Below are positions 20,801-29,465 of a stretch of 64,000 nucleotides of DNA, piece by piece; position 1 is the first letter of the stretch; each line of letters opens with the position of its first letter. This DNA comes from Alphaproteobacteria bacterium (GTDB lineage: Bacteria > Pseudomonadota > Alphaproteobacteria > Sphingomonadales > Emcibacteraceae). The position numbers and the translations under genes were made by a program. Below the pieces are notes generated by a model, which had not been told where the DNA came from, ran no database searches, and was given only the letters and a program-made list of their open reading frames with translations. The stretch covers positions 1 through 64,000 of the forward strand of contig JAGREE010000005.1 in assembly GCA_020446675.1 (NCBI GenBank). The letters are read 5' to 3'.

Positions 20801-21316
20801 AGAGCAGCAGGAAAGGGTGGTTTTATAAAACTTGCCGGTACCATTCAGGGTATCAGGCGCATGAAATCAAAAAGTGGCAAGCCATATGCCTTCCTGAGTT
20901 TATCTGACCCATCCGGCGGATTTGAAGTCACCCTTTTTTCTGAGCTTCTGGATGCTGTGGATGATTTTCTGGATAATGGTAATTCGGTTATTATCAGTGC
21001 GGAGGTTAAGCATACTGATGATGGTGCTTTAAGGATTACGGCTCAGGGGCTTGAAACGATTGACAGTGTGGCAATGCGCACCGGGACGGGACTTGATATT
21101 TACCTGAAAGACGCGAGTAATCTGGAAGCCATTAAAGAAATCCTGAAAAACAGTAAAAATGGTCGCGGACGGGTTACGTTCCGCATGAATATAAAACATG
21201 ATGAATTTCCGGATTGTGATGTGGATGTTGAGCTTAAAGACCGTTATAAAATTTCACCTGCAATCAGGAATGCTGTCGCATCCCTTAAGGGTGTCATTGA
21301 TGCCAAAGAAATTTAA
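17804..21316 (+). CDS. dnaE: DNA polymerase III alpha subunit
   Basis: Catalytic subunit of the replicative polymerase (1170 aa, full length). The N-terminal PHP domain starts FIHLRVHSAYSLAEGA. The palm active site is PDFDIDF with D409, D411 and D413, and the GRGSGAGSVVAWAL loop lies just before it. Fingers and tandem HhH (GFNKSHAAAYALVSYHTAYLK) follow, then an OB-fold (about 985-1080) and a C-terminal tau-binding region. A possible beta-clamp motif is QVSLFGD near residue 945. It starts 20 nt after the DUF1761 gene; a NUDIX gene follows after 17 nt. Confidence 0.97.
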   Translation: MPDEKTFIHLRVHSAYSLAEGAVHIKDLVKHCVGNNMPAVAITDTNNMFGALDASLNLPAGGIQPIIGVTLAIRHGERSDNPHMKAPDPGWLVLLAQTQRGYQNLMVLVSKAHLESDPSESPQISITDLDGHAEDIICLSGGVNGPIGKYLQNSEAEKAEECLKYLNDLFSGHFYMEIARHGHKIENDLEETFIELAYKYDIPLVATNQVFFPTRKMYQAHDALLCIAGGNYVDQTDRRKESPENYFKSSAEMIELFKDIPEAVDNTVVIARRCAFKVPTIDPILPKFTIDDTMDEAESLKLMAKKGLEERLKRRVYDGENDQELGKPYFDRLAYELDIINKMGFPGYFLIVADFIQWSKDHGIPVGPGRGSGAGSVVAWALKITDLDPLKFGLLFERFLNPERISMPDFDIDFCQDKRERVIKYVQDKYGHDQVAQIITFGKLQARAVVRDVGRVLQMPYMQVDRLSKLIPSNPANPITLSEAIESEKKLREEISSDPNTSHLIEIALQLEGLFRHASTHAAGVVIGDRPLDQLVPLYRDPRSDMPVTQFNMKYVEQAGLVKFDFLGLKTLTVLKKAQEFIAARNIEVDLENVPLDDKPSFDLMCSGKTTGIFQLESSGMQSVLINLKPDMFEDIIAVVALYRPGPMDNIPRYISCKHGDVEPDYLHPLLEEILTETYGVIIYQEQVMQIAQILADYTLGDADILRRAMGKKIASEMDAQRARFQDGADKKGVDPKQAATIFDQVAKFAGYGFNKSHAAAYALVSYHTAYLKANYTVEFMAAIMTLDLTNTDKLHIFKQELGNLNIPVLPPDINKSLVEFSAEVIEGEKDEQNIGGAMSDGKLRGVRYGLAGLKNVGVAAMENLIAERDKNGPFKDISDFCNRVDTRQINKRALENLIKAGAFDSLNPNRAQLYSGVEMILRQMSLATQERNSNQVSLFGDQVEVQSIILADVNDWDLIERLKCEQEAVGFYLSAHPLDAYTNVLARQKVVPSTEIAERAAGKGGFIKLAGTIQGIRRMKSKSGKPYAFLSLSDPSGGFEVTLFSELLDAVDDFLDNGNSVIISAEVKHTDDGALRITAQGLETIDSVAMRTGTGLDIYLKDASNLEAIKEILKNSKNGRGRVTFRMNIKHDEFPDCDVDVELKDRYKISPAIRNAVASLKGVIDAKEI

Positions 21317-21333
21317 CAGCCAAAGAAATATAT

Positions 21334-22068
21334 ATGAATGACGAAGCAATTATCATTGATTCAGCATCCATTCTTGTTATCCGGGATAATGATGTAACCG
21401 GTAATCTGGAAGTGCTGATGGTTAAACGCCATCCGGATATTGATTTTGCTGGTGGTGCTTATGTTTTTCCGGGTGGTAAAGTGGATCCGGATGATTTAAC
21501 TCTATCAAAAAATGTTCGGATCCATCCGACGGGGTTTTCTGAATTTATTTATACGGCCTTTAGGGAAGTATTTGAAGAATCGGGCCTGATAATTGGGAGT
21601 TGCGGTGATTCTGGCGACTATAGAAATGCATTGCTTAATGGCGAAATAGCCTTTTCTGACATTATTAAGCAAGAAAATATAATCCTTAACCCAGATGATA
21701 TTATTCCCTATGCGCGTTGGGTAACACCAAAGCACTATGCGAAAAGATTTGATACACGGTTTTATCTGGCCAAAGCACCCCAGAATCAGCAGGTTATTCC
21801 CGATTTTAAGGAGATTATTGAAGCAAAATGGGTTGAACCACTTGAATTTATTGATCAATTCAGAAATGAAATTATGTTTCCAACATTAATGAATTTAAAA
21901 CTTCTGGGTCAGGCCTCATCCGTTGAAGAGGCTATTTCTCAGGCCAAGAGACGTAAAATTATCACGGTCGAGCCAAAATGGACCAATGGTATTCCCTCAG
22001 TTGATCCTAGAGCCGGATATGGTGATCTGGATTATGGCGGGCTTCATAATGGCTTTAAAGCTGATTAG
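21334..22068 (+). CDS. NUDIX hydrolase, NUDT19/CoA-diphosphatase-like
   Basis: Predicted pyrophosphohydrolase of 244 aa. The Nudix box is split: VFPGGKVD (residues 44-51) is separated from REVFEESG (77-84) by an insertion of about 20 residues. This pattern is known in the NUDT19/NUDT7-like branch, whose tested members cleave CoA derivatives; substrate here is unproven. The catalytic RE-x2-EE residues are intact. It follows dnaE by 17 nt and precedes the rpsB promoter region. Confidence 0.8.
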   Translation: MNDEAIIIDSASILVIRDNDVTGNLEVLMVKRHPDIDFAGGAYVFPGGKVDPDDLTLSKNVRIHPTGFSEFIYTAFREVFEESGLIIGSCGDSGDYRNALLNGEIAFSDIIKQENIILNPDDIIPYARWVTPKHYAKRFDTRFYLAKAPQNQQVIPDFKEIIEAKWVEPLEFIDQFRNEIMFPTLMNLKLLGQASSVEEAISQAKRRKIITVEPKWTNGIPSVDPRAGYGDLDYGGLHNGFKAD

Positions 22069-22101
22069 GGGTAATTTTTTGTCGGATTTTCAAGAAAACC
22101 C

Positions 22102-22130
22102 TTGATATCCTCTGCTTCAGCGTGTATTAC
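22102..22130 (+). promoter_or_regulatory. Probable rpsB promoter
   Basis: TTGATA (22102-22107, range approximate by one base) and TATTAC (22125-22130) are separated by about 17 bases, a good sigma-70 match. Transcription would begin near 22137, giving a leader of about 108 nt before rpsB. Confidence 0.5.
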
Positions 22131-22136
22131 CCGCTT

Positions 22137-22244
22137 ACTTTCACATGCAGGTATTTGTTTATCCCCTACATATTGGGATCGACACACCGGTGTTCTAATG
22201 AACTCAGAACCTGCAGAGGATTAACCGGAAAAGGAATTTATAGA
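22137..22244 (+). promoter_or_regulatory. Candidate structured leader of rpsB
   Basis: Within the predicted 5' leader, TGCAGGT (22146-22152) can pair with ACCTGCA (22209-22215), enclosing two hairpins: ATCCC/GGGAT (22161-22165 with 22175-22179) and GACAC/GTGTT (22081+100 to 22194, that is 22181-22185 with 22190-22194). A CCGG in the second hairpin recurs at 22225-22228, just before the AAAAGGA ribosome binding site. rpsB-tsf is autoregulated by S2 through such a leader in E. coli; whether this one does the same is inference from base pairing only. Confidence 0.4.
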
Positions 22245-23063
22245 ATGGCAATGCCTACATTTACTATGCGCGAGCTATTGGAAGCTGGCGTTCACTTTGG
22301 ACACCAAAAACACCGTTGGAACCCACGTATGGGTGATTATATTTTTGGCGTTAGAAATAAAGTTCATATTATCAACCTTTCAATCACTGTTCCGCTTTTG
22401 CATCGTGCGCTTGAGCAGATTCGCGACATTACTGCCGCAGGTGGTCGTGTGCTGTTTGTCGGTACAAAAAGACAGGCATCAGGCCCAATTGCCGAAGCAG
22501 CGAAGCGTTGCGGGCAATATTATGTTAATCACCGCTGGCTCGGTGGTATGCTGACAAACTGGGAAACGATTTCCAATTCGATCAAACGTCTTAACGACCT
22601 TGATGAAAAACTTTCAGGCGATCTGGCCGGATTTACCAAAAAAGAAACCCTGCAAATGACACGTGAGCGCGACAAGCTGGAACGCTCCCTCGGTGGCATT
22701 AAGGAAATGGGTGGTATTCCGAGTGCGATTTTTGTGATCGATACAAATAAAGAAGAGCTTGCTATCGCAGAAGGTAAAAAACTGGGTATTCCAGTGGTTG
22801 CTATTCTTGATACAAACTGTGATCCGGAAAATATTGATTTCCCGATCCCTGGAAACGACGATGCAACGCGTGCTATTGATCTTTACTGTAATCTTGTTGC
22901 TGATGCCGTTCTTGAAGGAATCCAACAGGAGCTTTCATCACAGGGCGTTGATATTGGTGCGATGGAAGCACCGGTAGAGGAAATCCCGGACGTTGCTGAA
23001 GAAGCTCCAGCTGAGGAAGAAGCCCCGGCTGCTGAAGAAACTAGCGAAGAGAAATCTTCTTAA
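22245..23063 (+). CDS. rpsB: 30S ribosomal protein S2
   Basis: Small-subunit ribosomal protein (272 aa) on the back of the 30S subunit. It begins [21 protein letters not shown], the usual S2 start, and an AAAAGGA lies upstream, so I reject the in-frame upstream ATG at 22122. The [10 protein letters not shown] and [14 protein letters not shown] segments are S2 signatures. The C-terminus carries an acidic, alanine-rich tail (from about residue 243, many EEAPAEE repeats) beyond the core, common in alphaproteobacteria. It forms an operon with tsf. Confidence 0.97.
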   Translation: MAMPTFTMRELLEAGVHFGHQKHRWNPRMGDYIFGVRNKVHIINLSITVPLLHRALEQIRDITAAGGRVLFVGTKRQASGPIAEAAKRCGQYYVNHRWLGGMLTNWETISNSIKRLNDLDEKLSGDLAGFTKKETLQMTRERDKLERSLGGIKEMGGIPSAIFVIDTNKEELAIAEGKKLGIPVVAILDTNCDPENIDFPIPGNDDATRAIDLYCNLVADAVLEGIQQELSSQGVDIGAMEAPVEEIPDVAEEAPAEEEAPAAEETSEEKSS

Positions 23064-23086
23064 TTAGAATTTAAAACAAGGAAAGA

Positions 23087-24016
23087 ATGATGGCTCAGAT
23101 TACTGCCGCTCTTGTTAAAGAACTGCGTGAAAAATCCGGCGCAGGAATGATGGATTGTAAAAAAGCGCTTAGTGAGAATGATGGTGACATCGAAGCGTCA
23201 ATGGACTGGCTGCGCCAAAAAGGTATTGCGAAAGCTGAGAAAAAATCAGGCCGTGTAGCTGCTGAAGGTCTTGTTGCCGTTGCTTCAAACGGAACAACAG
23301 CGGTTGCAGTTGAAGTGAACTCGGAAACAGACTTTGTGGCCCGTAACGAAAAATTCCAGTCTCTGGTTAAAGGGGTAGCTGACGTTGCTCTGGCCAATAA
23401 TGGTGATTATGAAGCTACAAAATCTGCAACATATCCTGGCGAAGGCCACAGTGTGGAAGCGGAAGTGACTGAAGCTGTTGGTACAATTGGTGAAAATATG
23501 AATTTCCGCCGTTCAGCCGGACTTTCTGTTTCAAACGGTGTTGTTTCAACTTATATTCATAATGCTGTTGCTCCCGGCCTCGGTAAGCTTGCCGTATTGG
23601 TGGCATTGGAATCTGATGCTGATCAAGGTGCGCTCGATGCACTTGGCAAACAGCTTGCTATGCATGTTGCAGCGACAAATCCACAATCAATGACGATTGA
23701 GGAACTGTCCGAAGAAGCCGTAGAGCGTGAAAAAACCATACTTGTTGAGCAGGCCCGCGAATCCGGTAAGCCAGATAACATTATTGAGAAAATGATTGGC
23801 GGCCGTATGAATAAATTCTTCCAGGAAGTTGTGTTCCTGGAACAGACTTTTGTTATCGACGGTGAAACTAAAGTTAGCAAAGTCATTGAAAAAGCTGCCA
23901 AAGATGCTGGCTCTGACATTAAACTTACAGGTTATGTAAGACTTGAGCTTGGTGAAGGTATCGAAAAAGAAGTAGGTGATTTTGCCGCTGAAGTAGCCGC
24001 AGCCGTCAGCAGCTAA
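23087..24016 (+). CDS. tsf: Elongation factor Ts
   Basis: Nucleotide exchange factor that regenerates EF-Tu-GTP (309 aa, or 308 from the second ATG at 23090, giving [10 protein letters not shown]). The N-terminal UBA-like domain with the [16 protein letters not shown] motif, the core with [10 protein letters not shown], and the coiled-coil and C-terminal modules are all present. An AAGGAAAG precedes the paired ATGs. It follows rpsB by 23 nt; a 51-nt hairpin begins 13 nt after the stop. Confidence 0.97.
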   Translation: MMAQITAALVKELREKSGAGMMDCKKALSENDGDIEASMDWLRQKGIAKAEKKSGRVAAEGLVAVASNGTTAVAVEVNSETDFVARNEKFQSLVKGVADVALANNGDYEATKSATYPGEGHSVEAEVTEAVGTIGENMNFRRSAGLSVSNGVVSTYIHNAVAPGLGKLAVLVALESDADQGALDALGKQLAMHVAATNPQSMTIEELSEEAVEREKTILVEQARESGKPDNIIEKMIGGRMNKFFQEVVFLEQTFVIDGETKVSKVIEKAAKDAGSDIKLTGYVRLELGEGIEKEVGDFAAEVAAAVSS

Positions 24017-24028
24017 AAATAAAAGTAT

Positions 24029-24079
24029 TTCGGGCTCATATATGGATTAAAGAGTGCTTTATCCGTATTTGGGCCCGAA
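24029..24079 (+). promoter_or_regulatory. Long imperfect hairpin between tsf and pyrH
   Basis: The arms 24029-24052 and 24057-24079 pair over nearly their full length around the tetraloop AGTG: TTCGGGC/GCCCGAA at the base, a middle part with two G-U pairs and one U-U mismatch, and GGAT(T)AAAG/CTTTATCC at the top. No T run follows, so a simple terminator is unlikely. It may protect the tsf 3' end or be a processing or attenuation site. Confidence 0.5.
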
Positions 24080-24173
24080 TTATATGTATCGTCCAATTTT
24101 TTATAAAAACATAATGGACATATGGGTAATTTGCGAGCAAAGTACACATGATCAAAATAGGAGAAAAATTTTC

Positions 24174-24893
24174 ATGACAGAAGACCTTCAGTATAAACGT
24201 GTTTTGTTAAAATTATCCGGTGAAGCCCTGATGGGGGATCAGAATTATGGTATTTCACCAAAAGTGGTAAAAAGAATTGCTGAAGAAGTAAAAACTGTCG
24301 TTGAAATGGGGACCCAGGTTTGTCTTGTCGTTGGTGCCGGAAATATTTTCCGTGGGATGACGGGCGTCGCCAGCGGCTTTGACCGCACATCTGCCGATCA
24401 TATGGGGATGCTGGCAACGGTGATGAACAGTCTGGCTTTGCAGAATGCCCTGGAACAAAATGGTGTGGATACTCGGGTTCAGTCAGCTTTTCCGATTGCA
24501 TCCGTTTGTGAACCATATATCAGAAGAAAAGCAATCCGGCATATGGAAAAGGGCCGTGTGGTTGTATTTGCAGCGGGAACAGGAAATCCGTTTTTTACAA
24601 CGGATAGTGCAGCGGCACTGAGGGCAGCAGAAATGAACTGTGATGCGATTCTTAAAGGGACCCAGGTTGATGGCGTTTATAATGCTGATCCGAAACTTGA
24701 TCCAAACGCCGTTAAATATGATACATTAAGTTATATGGACGTTCTGAAAAATGACCTGAAGGTCATGGATGCTTCGGCAATTTCACTGGCGCGTGAGAAT
24801 AATATACCAATTCTGGTATTTTCTATTCATGAACCAGGAAATTTTGCCAAAGTATTGCTTGGAAAGGGTCCTCATACTAAAATCTGTAATTAA
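24174..24893 (+). CDS. pyrH: UMP kinase
   Basis: Hexameric bacterial UMP kinase making UDP from UMP (239 aa), amino-acid-kinase fold. Typical features: [14 protein letters not shown] near the N-terminus, [25 protein letters not shown], the [19 protein letters not shown] loop and [14 protein letters not shown]. The start at 24174 (MTEDLQYKR) follows ATAGGAGAAA; an in-frame ATG at 24054 inside the preceding hairpin gives an unlikely extension. It belongs to the conserved rpsB-tsf-pyrH-frr series. Confidence 0.97.
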   Translation: MTEDLQYKRVLLKLSGEALMGDQNYGISPKVVKRIAEEVKTVVEMGTQVCLVVGAGNIFRGMTGVASGFDRTSADHMGMLATVMNSLALQNALEQNGVDTRVQSAFPIASVCEPYIRRKAIRHMEKGRVVVFAAGTGNPFFTTDSAAALRAAEMNCDAILKGTQVDGVYNADPKLDPNAVKYDTLSYMDVLKNDLKVMDASAISLARENNIPILVFSIHEPGNFAKVLLGKGPHTKICN

Positions 24894-24962
24894 AGCAGTG
24901 TTTGTTAATCTTGGGGCAATGATTTATAAATTATAAAAAAATAATAAAACAGGAGTGATATA

Positions 24963-25523
24963 ATGTCATCGGAACTGGACCTTGCGGATATTAAACGCAG
25001 GATGAATGGTGCAATAGAAAATTTAAAAAGCGAATTTAAGGGTCTTAGAACCGGAAGAGCATCGGTGAATTTATTAGATCCGGTTGTTGTGGATGCTTAT
25101 GGGGCTCAAATGCCTATAAACCAGCTAGGGACTGTTTCAACACCGGAACCAAGATTGATCAGCGTTCATGTTTGGGACAGAGGGCTTGTTTCTTCAGTGG
25201 AAAAGGCAATCCGAAATTCCGGTATTGGTCTTAATCCTATTGTGGATGGAGATACATTACGCCTTCCAATTCCTGAGCTTAATCAGGAGCGTCGGGTTGA
25301 GCTGACAAAGCTTGCCAGAAATTATTCTGAACAGTCAAAAATTGCGGTAAGGAATGTTCGACGGGATGGAATGGAAACCGTTAAGCACATGGAAAAAGAC
25401 GGCGATATCAGTCAGGATGAACAAAAATCATTGGAAGCGGAAATTCAGAAATTAACGGATGATGCTGTTCAAAATATTGATAAAATTACTGCGGTAAAAG
25501 AAGAAGAGATAATGCAGGTGTAA
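24963..25523 (+). CDS. frr: Ribosome recycling factor
   Basis: Releases ribosomes from mRNA after termination, together with EF-G (186 aa). The protein shows the usual three-helix-bundle pattern, with [14 protein letters not shown] [17 protein letters not shown] near residue 25, the small domain (about 30-105) and the C-terminal helices ending EEEIMQV. An AGGAGTGAT precedes the ATG. It is followed by uppS with a 5-nt gap. Confidence 0.97.
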   Translation: MSSELDLADIKRRMNGAIENLKSEFKGLRTGRASVNLLDPVVVDAYGAQMPINQLGTVSTPEPRLISVHVWDRGLVSSVEKAIRNSGIGLNPIVDGDTLRLPIPELNQERRVELTKLARNYSEQSKIAVRNVRRDGMETVKHMEKDGDISQDEQKSLEAEIQKLTDDAVQNIDKITAVKEEEIMQV

Positions 25524-25528
25524 AAGCA

Positions 25529-26281
25529 ATGTTGCTTGTTAAGGAAGACAATAAAGTGGCAGAAAATGAGGGCCGGGCAGAAAAGCGGCTTACTCATATA
25601 GCCATTATTATGGATGGTAATGGACGTTGGGCCAAATTACATCGTCTTCCCAAATTTGCAGGGCACAAAAAAGGTGCAGATGCTGTTCGTGGAATTGTTG
25701 AAAAATGTGCTGACCTGGATATTGAATATCTTACACTCTATGCATTTTCCTCTGAAAACTGGAACAGACCGATAGAAGAAGTGAATGACCTGATGGGACT
25801 TCTGAAAATCTATCTGACCAAGGAAATTGAGGAACTTCATAAAAAAAATATTCGTATCAGTTTTATTGGCAGCAGAAAACGCTTGAGCAAGAATCTTATA
25901 AACCTGATTGAAGATGCAGAAGAAAAGACAAAAAATAACAAGAAGCTTCGATTAACACTCGCGCTGAACTATGGTGGACAGGAAGAAATAGTCTGTGCCG
26001 CTAAAAATTTGGCCAGAAAAGTAAAAGAAGGTAGTCTGGATATTGAGGAAATTGATGAAAAAGTATTTTCTCAGAATCTTTATACAAATGATATGCCGGA
26101 ACCGGATCTTATAATCCGTACCAGTGGGGAACAACGCCTCAGTAATTTCATGCTTTGGCAGGCGGCTTACGCGGAATTCGTATTTCAGGACGTATTATGG
26201 CCTGATTTTACCCAAGACAGCTTACTAAGTGCCATAAATGAATATTACAAAAGAGACAGGCGGTATGGTGCCAGACATTGA
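25529..26281 (+). CDS. uppS: Isoprenyl transferase (undecaprenyl diphosphate synthase)
   Basis: cis-Prenyltransferase making the C55 lipid carrier for peptidoglycan and other surface polymers (250 aa). The catalytic IIMDGNGRWA motif is at residues 27-35 (Asp 29), followed by RLPKFAGHKKGA, TLYAFSSENWNRP and the C-terminal DLIIRTSGEQRLSNFMLWQAAYAEF motif. The start is uncertain: the ATG at 25529 has a weak ribosome site, while an in-frame GTG at 25556 has AAGGAAG 8 nt upstream and would remove nine non-conserved residues. It overlaps the cdsA start. Confidence 0.95.
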   Translation: MLLVKEDNKVAENEGRAEKRLTHIAIIMDGNGRWAKLHRLPKFAGHKKGADAVRGIVEKCADLDIEYLTLYAFSSENWNRPIEEVNDLMGLLKIYLTKEIEELHKKNIRISFIGSRKRLSKNLINLIEDAEEKTKNNKKLRLTLALNYGGQEEIVCAAKNLARKVKEGSLDIEEIDEKVFSQNLYTNDMPEPDLIIRTSGEQRLSNFMLWQAAYAEFVFQDVLWPDFTQDSLLSAINEYYKRDRRYGARH

Positions 26282-27092
26282 GAATAAGAAGCCAGCTAAA
26301 AAAAATAATCTGCTGATACGTATACTTTCGGCACTTATTATGTTGCCGCTGGCCGTTCTTATCATATTAAAAGGTGGAATGGCCTTCTTAATTCTGATCA
26401 GCTTACTTACGGTTCTGATCCTTTCTGAATGGAATGGGATTTGTGAGAAAAAACCATTATCATGGTTGTTTGCCGTACAGGCATTATGTGCATTATTATT
26501 GATTTACCAGCTAAATATTGAAAGTTCCTTCATTTGGATTTCATTTGTTTCAAGTTTAATTTCAATAATGGCTATTGCTTTACTCATAAAAGCCAAAATG
26601 ATTTGGGCGGTCACAGGATTTCTTTACGCTATAATTCCATCGGCCAGTTTTTTGCTTATTGAAAAGCAGTTTGGCGGTGTTTTGGTGCTTTGGATGATGA
26701 TAGTGATCTGGTCAATGGATACGGGGGCTTATTTTGCGGGGAAAAATATTGGTGGTCCTAAAATGTCTCCAAAAATCAGCCCGAATAAAACTTGGTCAGG
26801 GCTTATTGGTGGTGCAATAGCGGCAATCTTAATTGGTGGAATATATGGTTTTTATATGCAGGATCAAAATATATCCTTATTCTCAGATGCCACAATTCTG
26901 CTTTTATTAAGTGGTTTGTTTGCAATATTGAGCCAAATGGGTGATCTGGCAGAGTCAGCGGTTAAAAGGAAATTTTCCGTAAAGGACTCCGGTTCGATCA
27001 TTCCAGGACATGGTGGTGTAATGGACCGGGTTGATGGTGTGTTATTTGTAGCACCGGCTGTTCTTATTGTATCTAATGTGCTATATGCCTGA
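26265..27092 (+). CDS. cdsA: Phosphatidate cytidylyltransferase
   Basis: Makes CDP-diacylglycerol, the precursor of phospholipids (275 aa from the chosen start, about eight membrane helices). The family signature is complete near the C-terminus: SAVKRKFSVKDSG, then PGHGGVMDRVD. I prefer the ATG at 26265, which overlaps uppS by 17 nt, over the in-frame ATG at 26238; neither has a strong ribosome site. Order uppS-cdsA-dxr-rseP is the common proteobacterial one. Confidence 0.95.
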   Translation: MVPDIENKKPAKKNNLLIRILSALIMLPLAVLIILKGGMAFLILISLLTVLILSEWNGICEKKPLSWLFAVQALCALLLIYQLNIESSFIWISFVSSLISIMAIALLIKAKMIWAVTGFLYAIIPSASFLLIEKQFGGVLVLWMMIVIWSMDTGAYFAGKNIGGPKMSPKISPNKTWSGLIGGAIAAILIGGIYGFYMQDQNISLFSDATILLLLSGLFAILSQMGDLAESAVKRKFSVKDSGSIIPGHGGVMDRVDGVLFVAPAVLIVSNVLYA

Positions 27093-27114
27093 TGAATGGA
27101 AATAAGTTGTTGAT

Positions 27115-28326
27115 ATGAATATGAGTTTACCAGACATAGATCACCTGACGAGCACGTTAGGGCGAACGAGAAAAGACGTAACCATATTAGGCTCCACGGG
27201 GTCAATCGGCTGCAATACTCTTGATTTGATTTCCAGAAATCCCGAAAGTTATTCAGTCAAAGCATTAACGGCGAACCAAAGTGTTGAAAAGCTGGCAGCG
27301 CAGGCCATAAAATATAATGCTGAAATGGCGGTTATTGCAGATAATAGCCTTTATGAGGACCTAAAAGCCGCTTTATCAGGAACCCAAATTATTGCTGCCG
27401 CAGGCGAGAATGCATTGAATGATGCAGCTGAATTGCCTGCTGAACTTGTTATGTCATCTATCGTCGGAGCAGCCGGACTTCGTCCAACATTAACAGCAAT
27501 AAGGCGCGGAGCAACAATTGCCCTTGCTAATAAAGAATGTCTTGTCTGTGCGGGTGACTTTATGATGGAGCAGGTTGTGGAATTTGGGGCAACAATGTTG
27601 CCGGTGGATTCAGAACATAATGCCATCTTTCAGATATTTGATTTTGAAGATCCGCAGAATGTTGAAAAAATTATTTTAACGGCCTCCGGTGGTCCGTTCT
27701 GGAATTGTGAACTCTCAGAAATGACTTCAATTACACCAGAACAGGCAATAAATCATCCCAATTGGTCAATGGGGGCAAAGATATCAATTGACAGCGCAAC
27801 CATGATGAACAAAGGGCTGGAACTCATTGAAGCTTATTATCTTTTTCCTGTCGAAAAAGATCAGCTGGAAATCATTATACACCCTGAATCCATTATTCAC
27901 AGTATGGTTTCCTATATGGATGGCTCAGTTCTTGCCCAACTTGGGACGCCGGATATGAGAACACCCATTTCCTATGCATTGGCTTGGCCCAAAAGAATGA
28001 AGACACCATCAAAAAAGCTGGATCTGACAGAAGTCGGACGTCTTAATTTTATTAAACCGGATGAGGAAAAATTTCCTGCGCTTAATATTACACGACAGGT
28101 GTTGCAAATTGGCGGAAGTGCGCCTACTATCCTCAACGCTTCTAACGAAGTTGCGGTTTATGCTTTTCTTGATGGGAAAATAAAATTTCTGGATATTGCA
28201 AGAATTGTTGAGGAAACTCTTGAAAAAATCAGTTTCCATAAAATGACAAGCCTGAGCGATGTACATGAAGTGGATGAGAATGCGCGAAGAGTGGCGCAGG
28301 AGATAATAACTGGAATGGGCATGTAA
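27115..28326 (+). CDS. dxr: 1-Deoxy-D-xylulose 5-phosphate reductoisomerase
   Basis: Second enzyme of the MEP isoprenoid pathway, converting DXP to MEP with NADPH (403 aa). The Rossmann motif ILGSTGSIG lies near residue 25, LANKECLVCAG and PVDSEHNAIFQ mark the substrate and metal site, and TASGGPFW the flexible loop. The start is at 27115 or at the second ATG (27121); both precede about 20 variable residues. It supplies precursors used by uppS two genes upstream, and ends one base before rseP. Confidence 0.96.
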   Translation: MNMSLPDIDHLTSTLGRTRKDVTILGSTGSIGCNTLDLISRNPESYSVKALTANQSVEKLAAQAIKYNAEMAVIADNSLYEDLKAALSGTQIIAAAGENALNDAAELPAELVMSSIVGAAGLRPTLTAIRRGATIALANKECLVCAGDFMMEQVVEFGATMLPVDSEHNAIFQIFDFEDPQNVEKIILTASGGPFWNCELSEMTSITPEQAINHPNWSMGAKISIDSATMMNKGLELIEAYYLFPVEKDQLEIIIHPESIIHSMVSYMDGSVLAQLGTPDMRTPISYALAWPKRMKTPSKKLDLTEVGRLNFIKPDEEKFPALNITRQVLQIGGSAPTILNASNEVAVYAFLDGKIKFLDIARIVEETLEKISFHKMTSLSDVHEVDENARRVAQEIITGMGM

Positions 28327-28327
28327 T

Positions 28328-29449
28328 ATGGATTTTTTATTCTCGACTATTCAGCCTGCATTGGCATTTCTCATTATTCTAACAGTGCTCGTTTTTGTGC
28401 ATGAATGGGGACATTACATCGTAGCAAGGCTATGTGGCGTAAAAGTGGAAGTTTTTTCAATAGGATTTGGCCCTGAAATAACCGGTTTTTATGATCGTCA
28501 TGGAACTCGCTGGAAAGTTAGCTGGATACCACTCGGTGGATATGTGAAATTTTTTGGTGATGCAACAGAATCAAGTGCCCCTTCCCAGGAACTTCTTGCA
28601 ATGAATGAAGAAGAGAAAAAAGTTTCTTTTCACCATAAAAATCTATTGCAGAAATCGGCCATTGTATTTGCTGGACCTGCCATCAATTTTATTTTTGCTA
28701 TATTGATTTTTTCAGGAATGCTTATTTCCTATGGAAAGCTGGTTTACGAGCCTGTTGTTGGAGAAGTTATTGCGGAAGGCGCCGCTGAAAAAGCGGGTAT
28801 CATGCCCGGCGATCGTATAATTGAGATTGATGGATCCCCTGTTACAGCATTTCGCGATATCAGCAAACATCTGGCATTGAAAGTTGATGATAAAGTATCC
28901 TTGATTGTTACAAGAAATGGTCAGAACTTAACCCTTAATTTTCCACTTAAAACCGTTGAAATTAAAAACTTTCTTGGTGAAGATAAAAAAATATACCAGA
29001 TCGGCATTAGAAATAATCCAGAAGAACGAAAAATATTACACTTTGGTGTTTTTGGGGCTATTTGGGAAGCATCAGGGGAAATAAAAGATCTGACCTATGC
29101 TAATCTTATGGGGTTGGGGCAAATTATAATGGGGGATCGCTCAGCAAAAGAATTAGGTGGTCCAATAGCCATTGCCAGGGTTGCAGGAAAAGCGGCGGAA
29201 TTTGGTCTTATTGAGTTTTTAAATATAATGGCAATGGTTTCCATGGGGTTAGGGCTTATAAATCTTTTTCCAATACCAATGCTTGACGGTGGCCATTTGC
29301 TATATTACGCGATAGAAGCTGTCAGAAGAAAAAAAATGAGCCTGAAGGCACAAGAAATTGGTTTCAAGATTGGCGCTGCTGTAGTATTAAGCCTGATGGT
29401 TTTTGTCTTCTATAATGACATTTCGGCAATTATTAATCTGGTCGGATAA
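28328..29449 (+). CDS. rseP: RIP metalloprotease RseP (MmpA type)
   Basis: Inner-membrane site-2 protease (373 aa) that cleaves membrane segments of anti-sigma factors or signal-peptide remnants. The zinc motif HEWGH is at residues 25-29 in the first helix; a PDZ domain follows (about 125-205, with AEKAGIMPGDRIIEIDG), and the C-terminal PMLDGGHLLYY motif provides the third ligand. One PDZ domain is seen, where E. coli has two; this shorter form is normal in alphaproteobacteria. It starts one base after the dxr stop. Confidence 0.95.
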   Translation: MDFLFSTIQPALAFLIILTVLVFVHEWGHYIVARLCGVKVEVFSIGFGPEITGFYDRHGTRWKVSWIPLGGYVKFFGDATESSAPSQELLAMNEEEKKVSFHHKNLLQKSAIVFAGPAINFIFAILIFSGMLISYGKLVYEPVVGEVIAEGAAEKAGIMPGDRIIEIDGSPVTAFRDISKHLALKVDDKVSLIVTRNGQNLTLNFPLKTVEIKNFLGEDKKIYQIGIRNNPEERKILHFGVFGAIWEASGEIKDLTYANLMGLGQIIMGDRSAKELGGPIAIARVAGKAAEFGLIEFLNIMAMVSMGLGLINLFPIPMLDGGHLLYYAIEAVRRKKMSLKAQEIGFKIGAAVVLSLMVFVFYNDISAIINLVG

Positions 29450-29465
29450 TATAAGGTAAGATTTA

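Noticed and set aside
22107..22221. 9-bp complementarity ATCCTCTGC (22107-22115) with GCAGAGGAT (22213-22221) as an alternative rpsB leader stem
   Set aside because: The upstream arm lies inside the predicted promoter spacer and would not be transcribed from the start near 22137; it could only form in read-through mRNA.
22122..22244. N-terminal extension of rpsB
   Set aside because: Starts inside the promoter region, and the true S2 start MAMPTFTM with a ribosome site lies at 22245.
24054..24173. N-terminal extension of pyrH
   Set aside because: Lies across the intergenic hairpin; the conserved start with AGGAGAAA is at 24174.
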